Shown here piece by piece: positions 1-7,242 of a stretch of DNA of 16,819 nt. The DNA lies in contig JAFOXS010000200.1 of NCBI GenBank assembly GCA_017391665.1, forward strand, positions 1 through 16,819, given 5' to 3'. Below the pieces are notes generated by a model that was not told where the DNA came from, ran no database searches, and saw only the letters and a program-made list of their open reading frames with translations. The stretch's first letter is position 1. Each line of letters opens with the position of its first letter. The position numbers and the translations under genes are program-made. This DNA comes from Alistipes sp. Lineage in GTDB: Bacteria > Bacteroidota > Bacteroidia > Bacteroidales > Rikenellaceae.

Positions 1-190
1 AGTTGGGCAGGAACAGGTCGGTGCCCTCCATATTTATCTGGCTCATCACCTTGTGCGAGGTGTAGAAATTACGCACGAACGACTGCCTTACGAAGGTCAT
101 GTCGCCGAGGTTCACATCTGCTGCGGGGCGTTGTGCCATAGTGCACACACCCCATAGCAGGGCAATAGCGGTTAAAAGGTTTCTTTTCAT
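1..190 (-). CDS. Exported protein, N-terminal fragment (cut by window edge)
   Basis: This is an open reading frame read leftwards from the ATG at 188-190 and still open at base 1, giving about 63 residues. It begins with MKRN, then a hydrophobic stretch rich in Leu and Ala ending in TMAQ, which is a typical signal peptide with probable cleavage around residue 19-20. No lipobox cysteine sits at the cleavage site, so a periplasmic or outer-membrane protein is more likely than a lipoprotein. The mature part starts RPAADVNLGDMTFVRQSFVR, which I do not recognise. The start lies only 7 bases after the stop of the peptidase-E-like gene, so the two are probably co-transcribed. The function is unknown because most of the protein is outside the window. 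Confidence 0.7.
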   Translation of the reverse strand, partial: MKRNLLTAIALLWGVCTMAQRPAADVNLGDMTFVRQSFVRNFYTSHKVMSQINMEGTDLFLPN

Positions 191-197
191 TTATATA

Positions 198-1289
198 TTA
201 TTCTTTATATTTCTCTTCGGCTTGGCGTAGCAATGTGGCAGCCTTCTCGCGGAATGTAACCTCGCTCTCGGCGATTGTGGCGCCCAAGTCCTCACCCTGC
301 AAAAGCCAAGTGCCGTTGTGATTATATAGGAATCGGATGGCATAACTGCCAAACAGATCCATATATTGGTCATGCACGATGGCGGCCAAGTTGCCGTAGG
401 TCAGTAGTGTTTCAATGCGTGTGGTGGCATCAGCACCTGCTTGCTTGACAAATACTTCCACTGCGCCATTAGCCTCTGCCAAATCCTTGACACTCTTGCC
501 GATAGGCTCTGCGGTGTAGGCATTGGCATCAATCGCTCCATCTTCAAGCAGCAGACGGGTTTCGATAGGTGTGGCCGAAGCCTTGCCCTGCACCACATCG
601 ACATAGTATGCCTGATGTTCGGGACTTAGTGTCACGGCCTCAACAACCTCTCCGTCGCGGAACAAGATACCCGCTTTGTCGTCCATGGCGTAGCCGCCCT
701 CGATCTCGCCCTGCTCCAGCATCTGGTGGTAGAGCGATCGTTTGGCCTCGTCGCCATAGTGGGGGCAGTTACTGTGGGGCAGTATGCCCAAGCCCTCGAC
801 AATACTGAGGCCCGCAGGACGAGAGTCACTTATGCCCGCATCGAACCACGCAATAGAGCCTGCACTGCCGCCGGCGATGATTGCTCCACGCTGCATTGCC
901 TCTATGAGCATGCGGTCAATGCCCTGCGCCTGCCATATACCCAACATATTGAGAGTATTACCTCCTCCAACTACAATAGCATCAGCCTCGGCTATCTGCT
1001 CCTCAAAGGTTTGCTCGGCTGACGAATCAATCCATACACGCATAATGTGTGGCTCGATGCCCACAATTCTGCACAGCGACCCCCAAACTTGGATGTTGTC
1101 CTGGTGATCGCCACTCGCTGTGGGCAGGTAGAGAATATGCGGATTCTCCTTACCCGTGAGGTCGGCTACGTAGCGCGTGAATTTTAGGTTAATGTCACTA
1201 CCCCAAAGGAACAGCGTGCCCGATGGTTGCGACGGCGCGCATCCGACAAAGAGCATAAGCGCAAGGATGATTCTTACTAAAGGCTTCAT
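198..1289 (-). CDS. Peptidase E-like (S51 / cyanophycinase-type) lipoprotein
   Basis: The 363-residue protein belongs to the S51 serine peptidase fold (peptidase E, cyanophycinase), which cleaves Asp-X dipeptides or Asp-rich polymers in characterised members. Visible hallmarks are VVGGGNTLNMLG (106-117), the nucleophile elbow GGSAGS with Ser142, a GISDS motif with Asp155, and NCPHYGDE with His177. The spacing matches the Ser-Asp-His triad of peptidase E. I chose the ATG at 1287-1289 over the in-frame ATG at 1317-1319 because it puts a short basic start and hydrophobic segment directly before FVGC (Cys17), a plausible lipobox; the longer form would add ten polar residues. Classical peptidase E is cytosolic and about 230 residues, so the lipid anchor and the extra 100 or so residues at the C-terminus (from about 262) are unusual. 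It lies 85 bases downstream of pepD on the same strand. The substrate is not predictable. Confidence 0.82.
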   Translation of the reverse strand: MKPLVRIILALMLFVGCAPSQPSGTLFLWGSDINLKFTRYVADLTGKENPHILYLPTASGDHQDNIQVWGSLCRIVGIEPHIMRVWIDSSAEQTFEEQIAEADAIVVGGGNTLNMLGIWQAQGIDRMLIEAMQRGAIIAGGSAGSIAWFDAGISDSRPAGLSIVEGLGILPHSNCPHYGDEAKRSLYHQMLEQGEIEGGYAMDDKAGILFRDGEVVEAVTLSPEHQAYYVDVVQGKASATPIETRLLLEDGAIDANAYTAEPIGKSVKDLAEANGAVEVFVKQAGADATTRIETLLTYGNLAAIVHDQYMDLFGSYAIRFLYNHNGTWLLQGEDLGATIAESEVTFREKAATLLRQAEEKYKE

Positions 1290-1320
1290 AACTCGCTGAT
1301 TTTTAGCGTTAAAGTCCATT

Positions 1321-1328
1321 GGGGGGGG
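1321..1328. repeat. Homopolymer tract, G8 (C8 on the gene strand)
   Basis: Eight consecutive G on the plus strand, read as C8 on the minus strand just before the peptidase-E-like gene, 32 bases upstream of its chosen start. A separate ATG at 1339-1341 opens a ten-codon reading frame (MRKITPPNGL, stop) that passes through the tract. The frame offset is one base, so losing one C would join this ATG to the main gene. It could be a slippage site or a chance run. Confidence 0.9.
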
Positions 1329-1374
1329 TGATTTTTCTCATGATGTTTGAGTTTTAAAATGTTAATAAATAATG

Positions 1375-2823
1375 TTATAGACTCTTGACGATCTCCTTGA
1401 GGTGTCGCCAGAATTTATCTACTGTTGCAATCTCCAGTCGCTCGTCGGGCGAGTGTACGCCACGCAGTGTGGGGCCAAACGATACCATCTGAAGGTGGGG
1501 ATACTTCTCGAGGAACAGACCGCACTCCAAACCGGCGTGCACAGCCTTCACCTTGGGCTCTTTGCCAAACAGACGCTCATAGCACTCGACGGTGCACTTG
1601 AGCAGATGCGAGTTAGGATCGGGAGCCCAACCCGGGTAGCCGTCCGAGTGCTCGACTTCGGCTCCCGAGAGCAGGAATACCGACTCTACGGCCTGCTTGG
1701 CGTAAGTCTTGGCACTCTCAACGGATGAGCGCTGTGAGGTGGTTACGATGACGGTATCCTTGTCGGTGAACTTAACCGATGCGAGGTTTGTTGAAGTCTC
1801 AACCAAACCTTCGATGGCCGCCGACATGGCAATAACGCCATTGGGCACACCAACCAGCGCACCGAGCAGATTGCACTGCGACGCCATATCAAGAACACTC
1901 TCGACCATAGGCATCTCGTTCAGAGCAAGGCGCATAGTAGGCTCCGTAAAGCTGAACTCATCCTTTACATCAGCCATGAACTGCATAGCTTTTGTCTGGA
2001 ATTTCTCCTTCAATCGCGAGGGAACGCCTACGATTGCATATGCCTCGCGTGGAATGGCATTGCGCAGATTGCCTCCGTCGAAGTAACTCATGCGACCCTC
2101 AAACTCATCCTGAGCGATGAGCAGCAGTCGGGCTGCTATCTTATTTGAGTTGGCGCGACCCTTGTTGATGTCGTCGCCCGAGTGACCACCCGTAAGATCC
2201 GATACATCGAAGCGATAGAACGTGTAGTTCTTCGGTGCAGCCTCGTAGGCAACAGAGTAGGTTGCCAGGGTGTCGATACCACCTGCGCAGCCGATGAAGA
2301 TTTCGCCCTCATCCTCCGAGTCAAGATTCAGCAGATATTTACCCGTGAGCATACCCTCACCGAGGTTGAAGGCTCCCGTAAGACCAGTCTCCTCATCAAC
2401 GGTAAAGAGCGCCTCCAGGGGGCCATGCTCAGCCTCCTCGTCCAGAAGCAGAGCCATAGCAGCTGCCATACCAATGCCGCAGTCGGCACCAAGGGTAGTA
2501 CCCTCGGCACGCACCCAGTCGCCATCCACAACGGTACGGATGGGATCACGTTCGAAGTCGAAAACCACGTCGTTATTCTTCTCGCATACCATATCCATGT
2601 GCGACTGAAGGATTACCGTCGGATGATCCTCGTAGCCTGCAGTGGCTGGTTTGCGGATAACTACATTGCCTATTGCGTCGCGCTGCCAGTCCAGTGAGTT
2701 GCTCTGCGCGAAAGAGATCAGAAATTCGATTATGCGCTCCTCCTTTTTTGAGGGGCGGGGAATGCGGGTGATAGCGTCAAACTGCTCCCACACCGCCTGC
2801 GGTTGTAAATCTCGTAATTGCAT
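1375..2823 (-). CDS. pepD: Cytosol non-specific dipeptidase / Xaa-His dipeptidase (M20C)
   Basis: The 482-residue protein matches the M20C metallopeptidase PepD (about 485 residues in E. coli), a di-zinc cytosolic enzyme that hydrolyses dipeptides such as Xaa-His. The metal-binding and catalytic motifs are all present: ILQSHMDMVCEKN with His75 and Asp77, GTTLGADCGIG with bridging Asp114, TVDEETGLTGAF with catalytic Glu144 and metal ligand Glu145, LNLDSED with Asp168, and GVHSPDE with His457. HAGLECGLF (429-437) is also characteristic. The start MQLRDLQPQAVWEQF is the normal N-terminus of this family. A TTTG-type promoter lies 24 bases upstream, back to back with the promoter of the divergent barrel gene. 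The gene leads a probable three-gene minus-strand unit with the S51 lipoprotein and the truncated exported protein, giving two peptidases in a row. Confidence 0.95.
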   Translation of the reverse strand: MQLRDLQPQAVWEQFDAITRIPRPSKKEERIIEFLISFAQSNSLDWQRDAIGNVVIRKPATAGYEDHPTVILQSHMDMVCEKNNDVVFDFERDPIRTVVDGDWVRAEGTTLGADCGIGMAAAMALLLDEEAEHGPLEALFTVDEETGLTGAFNLGEGMLTGKYLLNLDSEDEGEIFIGCAGGIDTLATYSVAYEAAPKNYTFYRFDVSDLTGGHSGDDINKGRANSNKIAARLLLIAQDEFEGRMSYFDGGNLRNAIPREAYAIVGVPSRLKEKFQTKAMQFMADVKDEFSFTEPTMRLALNEMPMVESVLDMASQCNLLGALVGVPNGVIAMSAAIEGLVETSTNLASVKFTDKDTVIVTTSQRSSVESAKTYAKQAVESVFLLSGAEVEHSDGYPGWAPDPNSHLLKCTVECYERLFGKEPKVKAVHAGLECGLFLEKYPHLQMVSFGPTLRGVHSPDERLEIATVDKFWRHLKEIVKSL

Positions 2824-2846
2824 AAAAATAGAAAATCAAATTTTAA

Positions 2847-2878
2847 CAAAAGTACAAAAAACGAGCAGTATTTACAAT
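2847..2878 (-). promoter_or_regulatory. Putative Bacteroidota promoter for pepD
   Basis: On the minus strand the -7 element reads TACTTTTG (2847-2854), a full match to TAnnTTTG. A 20-base spacer separates it from ATTG (2875-2878), one base off the TTTG -33 element. The start codon of pepD is 24 bases downstream of the -7 box. Confidence 0.6.
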
Positions 2879-2904
2879 TTTGTAACCTCTTTTTCCTAAA
2901 TTTG
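2871..2904 (+). promoter_or_regulatory. Putative Bacteroidota promoter for the barrel gene
   Basis: The -7 element TAAATTTG (2897-2904) fully matches TAnnTTTG. The -33 element is weak: TTTA (2871-2874) with a 22-base gap, or TTTG (2879-2882) with only 14. The ATG at 2912 is just 7 bases after the -7 box, so the transcript would be leaderless or nearly so if this promoter is used. Confidence 0.5.
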
Positions 2905-2911
2905 TATTGCT

Positions 2912-5350
2912 ATGCGAACGATAATCACTGTAATATTTACCTTGCTGTGTTGCGGAAGTGTTGTTGCGCAAGAGTTGGAGGATGACTATCGTCTTTATAA
3001 AATTGATGCTGTAGAGTTTCAGGATCGTATTATAGAGACCGATACTACCATTTTCTATCGTGTGGCTCATGCTCGTCGCGATCTGTACGACGAGGTGACT
3101 GCATATCGTTTTTCGCATGTCGATTTTGCCCGTCGCGGACACTACTACACCGATCGCAAGGCCACGCTCAATGGCCTTGAGGTGCGTCATGCCAATCTCT
3201 CGGTGATGCGGCGTTTAGGTCTTTCTGAGAGGGGCTATGCAGGTCTTGCGCATGGTCGTTATCATGTGGGAGGTGCCGTCGGTATGGATGAGTTTACGAC
3301 AATGGATGGCGTGCCGATAAGTGGAGTGAACGTGGGTGCGTTTCTCTCGGGTAAAGGCTATCTGGGAGGCATGCGTGCTACCATTGATGCGATGATGCGT
3401 CGTGGGTGGAGTGCAACGTTCCATGTGGCTGCACGAGGAGGCGATGATCTATATGTTAAAGGTGTTTACAACAACTCGGTCGATGCTGGTCTGCGTATTG
3501 CGAAGACGTTTGAATCGGGTGCCGCTTTTTCGCTGGTGGCTCTTGCAACGGTAGGCGATAAGGGTCTTAGGTCGGGCTCCACCGATGAGGCTTTTACCCT
3601 TGTGGGGGATAATCTATATAATCCGGCGTGGGGCTATCAGGCAGGTAAGGAGAGAACCTCGCGCCGACGTATGGACGCCGTGCCCTTTGTTGCGGCAACC
3701 TACTTAATGCCCATAGGCAATACGACACAGATGACGCTTTCGCTGGGAGGTGATTATGGCCATAGAAAATACTCTACGCTCGGCTGGTATGATGCCATGA
3801 CGCCGCGTCCTGACAATTATCGTTATATGCCGAGTTATTACTCCTCTGTCGATGTTGCGGCGTCTGTTGCCAATGAGTGGCGTGCAGCGAACAGCGACTA
3901 TACGCAGCTGCGCTGGGATGATATGTATGCGCAGAATGGCATGTCGTCAAGTGGCGCAGTGTATGCCATGGATGATCGTGTGGAGCGTATCGCGCAAGGT
4001 CAGTTTGTTGCGGATTTTCGCACGACGCTGGTTGACGATGTGTCGCTTCGCTATGGCTTGCGCATGGAGTATTCCTCGTCGCGTAATTATAAGCAGATGG
4101 TTGATCTGATGGGTGCTACACATCTTAATAATATAGATTACTATCTGATGGATGATGACTCCTTCTCGCATAGTCTGAGTAATAACCTTCGTGATGCTGA
4201 CCTCACTGTCCGGGAGGGCGATCGTTTCTCGTATGATTATGATCTGCGCCGTCGCTCCGTATTGGCCTATGTTGCACTTGAGTACACCTCATCGCGCTGG
4301 CAGGTGGAGGCCGATGTGCAGGCGGGCAGGGCAGCTATGCTGCGTTATGGATATTTCGAGAAGCAGTTATATCCCGGCTCGGCATCCTATGGCCGCTCCA
4401 ATGTGATGCAATTTAACCCCTATACTGTGCGTGCTGCGGTAGGCTATTACGTTTCGCCACGTCATCATCTGCGCGTGGGCGCGCTATGGAGTGAGCAACT
4501 GCCCGAGGTAAGAAATATGTTCCTTAATCCGCAGTATAATAATCGTGTGGTCGATAATCCGTCGCTGGAGCGGATTATGGCTACGGAGTTTGAGTATAAA
4601 TACTCTTCCGAAAAGGCTGACGTGATTCTTACGGCGTACTATAACTCGGTGCGTAATCAAAGGCAGACGATGCGTATGTATGATGATCTGTCGCGTAGCT
4701 ATAGTGATGTGGATATATCTCGACTGGGGATGGTGAGCTATGGTGTCGAACTGGCCTCAGAGGTTAGATTTTCATCCTCTCTGCGAGCCTCATTCTCTGC
4801 TGCGGCAGGACGTTATGTCTATGCAGAGAATCCGCTGGTGACCATCTATGCCGATACTGATAATAGCGTGATAAGCAATCATTCAACAAGTTATATGGGC
4901 GGGTGCTACATCGGTGGAGCGCCGCAGGTCAGTGCATCGGCTGAGATAACATATCTTACCTACCGCGGATGGGCGGCATCTGTGGGTGTGCAACTTGCTG
5001 CACTACGTTATGTAGATCCTTCGGTGTTGCGTCGTACGGAGCGTGTGGCTATTCAGGGCTCGTCGTCCGAGGAGATTTTCCAGCGCTTTATCTCGCAGCG
5101 ACGTCTGCCCGATGCGGTGACTATGGATACATCGCTTTCGCGCTGGTTCAATATCGGCCGTTCGCGTCTGTCGCTTACCCTGTCGGTGAGAAATCTGCTG
5201 GATAGTCGCGATATAGTATATGGCGGTTATGAGTCCTCGCGCATACGCAATTATCGCAGTGGCGCGCAGCGTATCTATCTGCCGCAGGACGATGTTCTGA
5301 CCTATGCATATCCGAGAACTTACTACGCCGTAGTATCGTGGAAGTTTTAG
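2912..5350 (+). CDS. Outer-membrane beta-barrel protein, TonB-dependent-receptor-like with reduced plug
   Basis: The 812-residue protein has a signal peptide (1-20, ending VVAQ) and a long beta-barrel region with many aromatic, alternating strands ending in a terminal Phe (YYAVVSWKF), the usual C-terminal signal for BAM insertion. NLYNPAWGYQAGKERTSRR (235-252), the LGWYDA...RYMPSYY stretch and SVRNLLDSRDIVYGGY near the end are recognisable barrel signatures of a Bacteroidales TonB-dependent receptor family often found beside DUF5689 lipoproteins; this family link comes from memory, not a search. Normal members carry a carboxypeptidase-like domain and a full plug of about 200-250 residues before the barrel. 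Here only some 60 residues precede a stretch (RRGHYYTDRKATLNGLEVR, 74-92) that I match to the middle of the plug, so the pre-plug domain and first half of the plug seem missing. It may be a passive barrel or part of a complex. It has its own promoter. Confidence 0.8.
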   Translation: MRTIITVIFTLLCCGSVVAQELEDDYRLYKIDAVEFQDRIIETDTTIFYRVAHARRDLYDEVTAYRFSHVDFARRGHYYTDRKATLNGLEVRHANLSVMRRLGLSERGYAGLAHGRYHVGGAVGMDEFTTMDGVPISGVNVGAFLSGKGYLGGMRATIDAMMRRGWSATFHVAARGGDDLYVKGVYNNSVDAGLRIAKTFESGAAFSLVALATVGDKGLRSGSTDEAFTLVGDNLYNPAWGYQAGKERTSRRRMDAVPFVAATYLMPIGNTTQMTLSLGGDYGHRKYSTLGWYDAMTPRPDNYRYMPSYYSSVDVAASVANEWRAANSDYTQLRWDDMYAQNGMSSSGAVYAMDDRVERIAQGQFVADFRTTLVDDVSLRYGLRMEYSSSRNYKQMVDLMGATHLNNIDYYLMDDDSFSHSLSNNLRDADLTVREGDRFSYDYDLRRRSVLAYVALEYTSSRWQVEADVQAGRAAMLRYGYFEKQLYPGSASYGRSNVMQFNPYTVRAAVGYYVSPRHHLRVGALWSEQLPEVRNMFLNPQYNNRVVDNPSLERIMATEFEYKYSSEKADVILTAYYNSVRNQRQTMRMYDDLSRSYSDVDISRLGMVSYGVELASEVRFSSSLRASFSAAAGRYVYAENPLVTIYADTDNSVISNHSTSYMGGCYIGGAPQVSASAEITYLTYRGWAASVGVQLAALRYVDPSVLRRTERVAIQGSSSEEIFQRFISQRRLPDAVTMDTSLSRWFNIGRSRLSLTLSVRNLLDSRDIVYGGYESSRIRNYRSGAQRIYLPQDDVLTYAYPRTYYAVVSWKF

Positions 5351-5352
5351 AA

Positions 5353-5384
5353 TTTGGCTGTTTGCGAGGAAAAGGTTATCTTTG
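5353..5384 (+). promoter_or_regulatory. Bacteroidota promoter for obgE
   Basis: TTTG (5353-5356), a 20-base spacer and TATCTTTG (5377-5384) match the Bacteroidota housekeeping consensus exactly. It starts 3 bases after the barrel gene's stop and lies 29 bases before the obgE ATG, so obgE can be transcribed independently of the gene before it. Confidence 0.78.
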
Positions 5385-5413
5385 CGCAGTAATTAATATA
5401 AATCAGAGATCTT

Positions 5414-6427
5414 ATGGCAGGTTCAAACTTTGTGGACTATGTAAAAATATTTGCCCGTTCGGGTCATGGAGGAGCAGGCTCATGCCACTTCCGTCGTGAG
5501 AAGTTCGTCGCTTTTGGCGGACCTGATGGCGGTGATGGTGGTAAGGGTGGCAGTATTATATTGCAGGGTGATCGTCAATATTGGACTCTGATTCACCTCA
5601 AGTATCAGCGTCACCAGTTTGCCGAAGATGGCGAGGGCGGTCATGGTGCCCGTTCATCGGGTAAGGATGCGGCAGATATCGTTATCCCCGTACCCCTTGG
5701 AACCGTTGCCCGTCGCGTCGTTGAGCATGAGGATGGCACAACATCGATAGAGTATGTAGGCGAGGTTACCGAGCATGGCGACCGTCTGACTCTTCTGAAG
5801 GGTGGCCGTGGTGGTTTGGGTAACTGGCACTTCAAGAGTGCAACCAATCAGGCTCCACGCTATGCGCAGCCCGGTGAGGAGGGTGATGAGGGTGCTTTCA
5901 TTCTGGAGTTGAAGGTGCTCGCCGATGTAGGTCTGGTAGGCTTCCCCAATGCCGGTAAGAGTACATTGCTCTCGGTAGTGTCGGCGGCAAAGCCCAAGAT
6001 TGCAAACTATGCCTTTACTACGCTTGAGCCTAACCTTGGTATCGTAGAGGTGCGCGACCATAAATCATTCGTTATGGCCGATATACCTGGTATTATCGAG
6101 GGAGCGCATGAGGGCAAGGGTCTGGGAACGAGATTCCTGCGACATATTGAGCGTAACTCGGTGCTGCTGTTTATGGTTCCTGCCGATAGTGATGATATAG
6201 CGAAGGATTACGAAATCCTGCTTGGCGAGCTGACGCAGTATAACCCTGAATTGCTGGATAAGCAACGTCTGCTGGCCATTACCAAGTGCGATATGCTGGA
6301 TGATGAGCTGATAGAGCAGATGCGACCAACGCTGCCCGAGGGTATTCCATCGGTATTTATATCATCGGTTGCAAATATGAACATCACACGCCTGAAGGAT
6401 ATGCTTTGGGATGCATTGCAGAAGTAA
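5414..6427 (+). CDS. obgE: Obg family ribosome-assembly GTPase
   Basis: The 337-residue protein is Obg/CgtA, an essential GTPase that binds the large ribosomal subunit and takes part in its maturation and in stress control. Residues 1-165 form the glycine-rich Obg domain (for example [12 protein letters not shown], 35-46, and [11 protein letters not shown], 130-140). The G domain follows with G1 GFPNAGKST (176-184), G2 FTT (201-203), G3 DIPGI (223-227), G4 TKCD (290-293) and G5 SSVA (317-320). G4 has Thr instead of the more common Asn, which also occurs in other Obg proteins. The protein ends right after the G domain, so it lacks the extra C-terminal domains found in longer homologues (E. coli 390 residues). 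It has its own promoter and ends at a hairpin terminator. Confidence 0.97.
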   Translation: MAGSNFVDYVKIFARSGHGGAGSCHFRREKFVAFGGPDGGDGGKGGSIILQGDRQYWTLIHLKYQRHQFAEDGEGGHGARSSGKDAADIVIPVPLGTVARRVVEHEDGTTSIEYVGEVTEHGDRLTLLKGGRGGLGNWHFKSATNQAPRYAQPGEEGDEGAFILELKVLADVGLVGFPNAGKSTLLSVVSAAKPKIANYAFTTLEPNLGIVEVRDHKSFVMADIPGIIEGAHEGKGLGTRFLRHIERNSVLLFMVPADSDDIAKDYEILLGELTQYNPELLDKQRLLAITKCDMLDDELIEQMRPTLPEGIPSVFISSVANMNITRLKDMLWDALQK

Positions 6428-6435
6428 GTTATAGC

Positions 6436-6476
6436 AAAAAAAAGGTTGTCTCACATGCGAGGCAACCTTTTTTTTT
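6436..6476. terminator. Bidirectional terminator between obgE and the DUF5689 operon
   Basis: A nine-pair stem (6444-6452 with 6459-6467, one G-T pair) with a six-base loop is flanked by A8 on the left and T9 on the right, so it works as a U-tract terminator in both directions. The stop codon of the converging DUF5689 gene (6475-6477) overlaps the T run. Confidence 0.88.
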
Positions 6477-7242
6477 AGAATACTATTCCGTGATTTACTA
6501 TGCGTAGCGAGTATTCGCCATTAAAATACTCCACTATGCCAAACAGAGAGCCACGACCCGAGGGGATCTCCTCGCTTCGGTAGTCACACTGGGCGATGGT
6601 GCGAACTGCAATAGCATTGTTATGTTCGTCGTATGCCGTGCGTTTGGTCGTAATGTACTTGCCTGTTGTTGGATCGCAGTCACACCATGTCAGGTGAGCA
6701 TCGTGCGTGAAGGAGAGATTCTCAATCTTAACGTAGTTGCCTATCATCGCGGGAGAGAGGTCTGGTGGTGCAATGTGTACAGGCTCTATTGCTACGGGAT
6801 TCTCTTTGTCAATGAGCATATAACGATTGACATCTGTCGCCGCTATGCGATCAACAGCGTATTCGCGTTCGGGCATGGCGCCAAGCGTTAATTGCCCGCC
6901 ATGATTGCCTAATGCTAATCCAGCGCAGTGCACCACAACACGTGCCGAGATGGGAAATTCTACGGCAGTACGTCGCATATCAATGCTAATCTCTATGCCT
7001 CCACTCGAGTCGCTTATTACGATCGACTTGTAATACTCGCCAAAGAGGTCGTTGGCCACGACATATCCTTCGATTGAGATGTCGTCGGTAATGAGTGTAG
7101 ACTCCGCTCTGGCCAACGATTTCAGATAAGCTATCGATACGGTGCCATGCGGACGCGACGTATAGTTGCCCAATGTGGCATCGGTGCAGGCCGAGATGAG
7201 CAGAAGGCATATGTTAGTTGCCAGCAAAACAATCCTTCTCAT
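6475..7242 (-). CDS. DUF5689-type lipoprotein (second of a tandem pair)
   Basis: The 255-residue protein has a lipoprotein signal: a basic start, a hydrophobic core and LLLISAC with Cys19 as the probable lipid-anchored residue. From about residue 35 to 125 it resembles the DUF5689 family: an opening helix (SIAYLKSL), then SIEGYVVANDLFGEYYKSIV, then ISDSSGGIEISID, and GLALGNHGGQLTLG. The second half is less conserved and ends in SLFGIVEYFNGEYSLRIVNHG, which could be a second OB-like strand set. Function is unknown for the family; such proteins are usually encoded with TonB-receptor-like barrels and are thought to sit at the cell surface or inner leaflet of the outer membrane. Its start overlaps the end of the preceding paralogue by 29 bases, suggesting coupled translation. 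Confidence 0.78.
   Translation of the reverse strand: MRRIVLLATNICLLLISACTDATLGNYTSRPHGTVSIAYLKSLARAESTLITDDISIEGYVVANDLFGEYYKSIVISDSSGGIEISIDMRRTAVEFPISARVVVHCAGLALGNHGGQLTLGAMPEREYAVDRIAATDVNRYMLIDKENPVAIEPVHIAPPDLSPAMIGNYVKIENLSFTHDAHLTWCDCDPTTGKYITTKRTAYDEHNNAIAVRTIAQCDYRSEEIPSGRGSLFGIVEYFNGEYSLRIVNHGIVF

Noticed and set aside
2182..2697. Plus-strand frame of 171 codons opposite pepD
   Set aside because: pepD is supported by all metal ligands; the opposite frame has no motifs and no upstream signal.
5414..6427. G4 motif TKCD rather than NKxD in Obg as a possible defect
   Set aside because: Thr at this position is seen in other Obg-type GTPases, and all other G motifs are intact, so loss of function is not supported.
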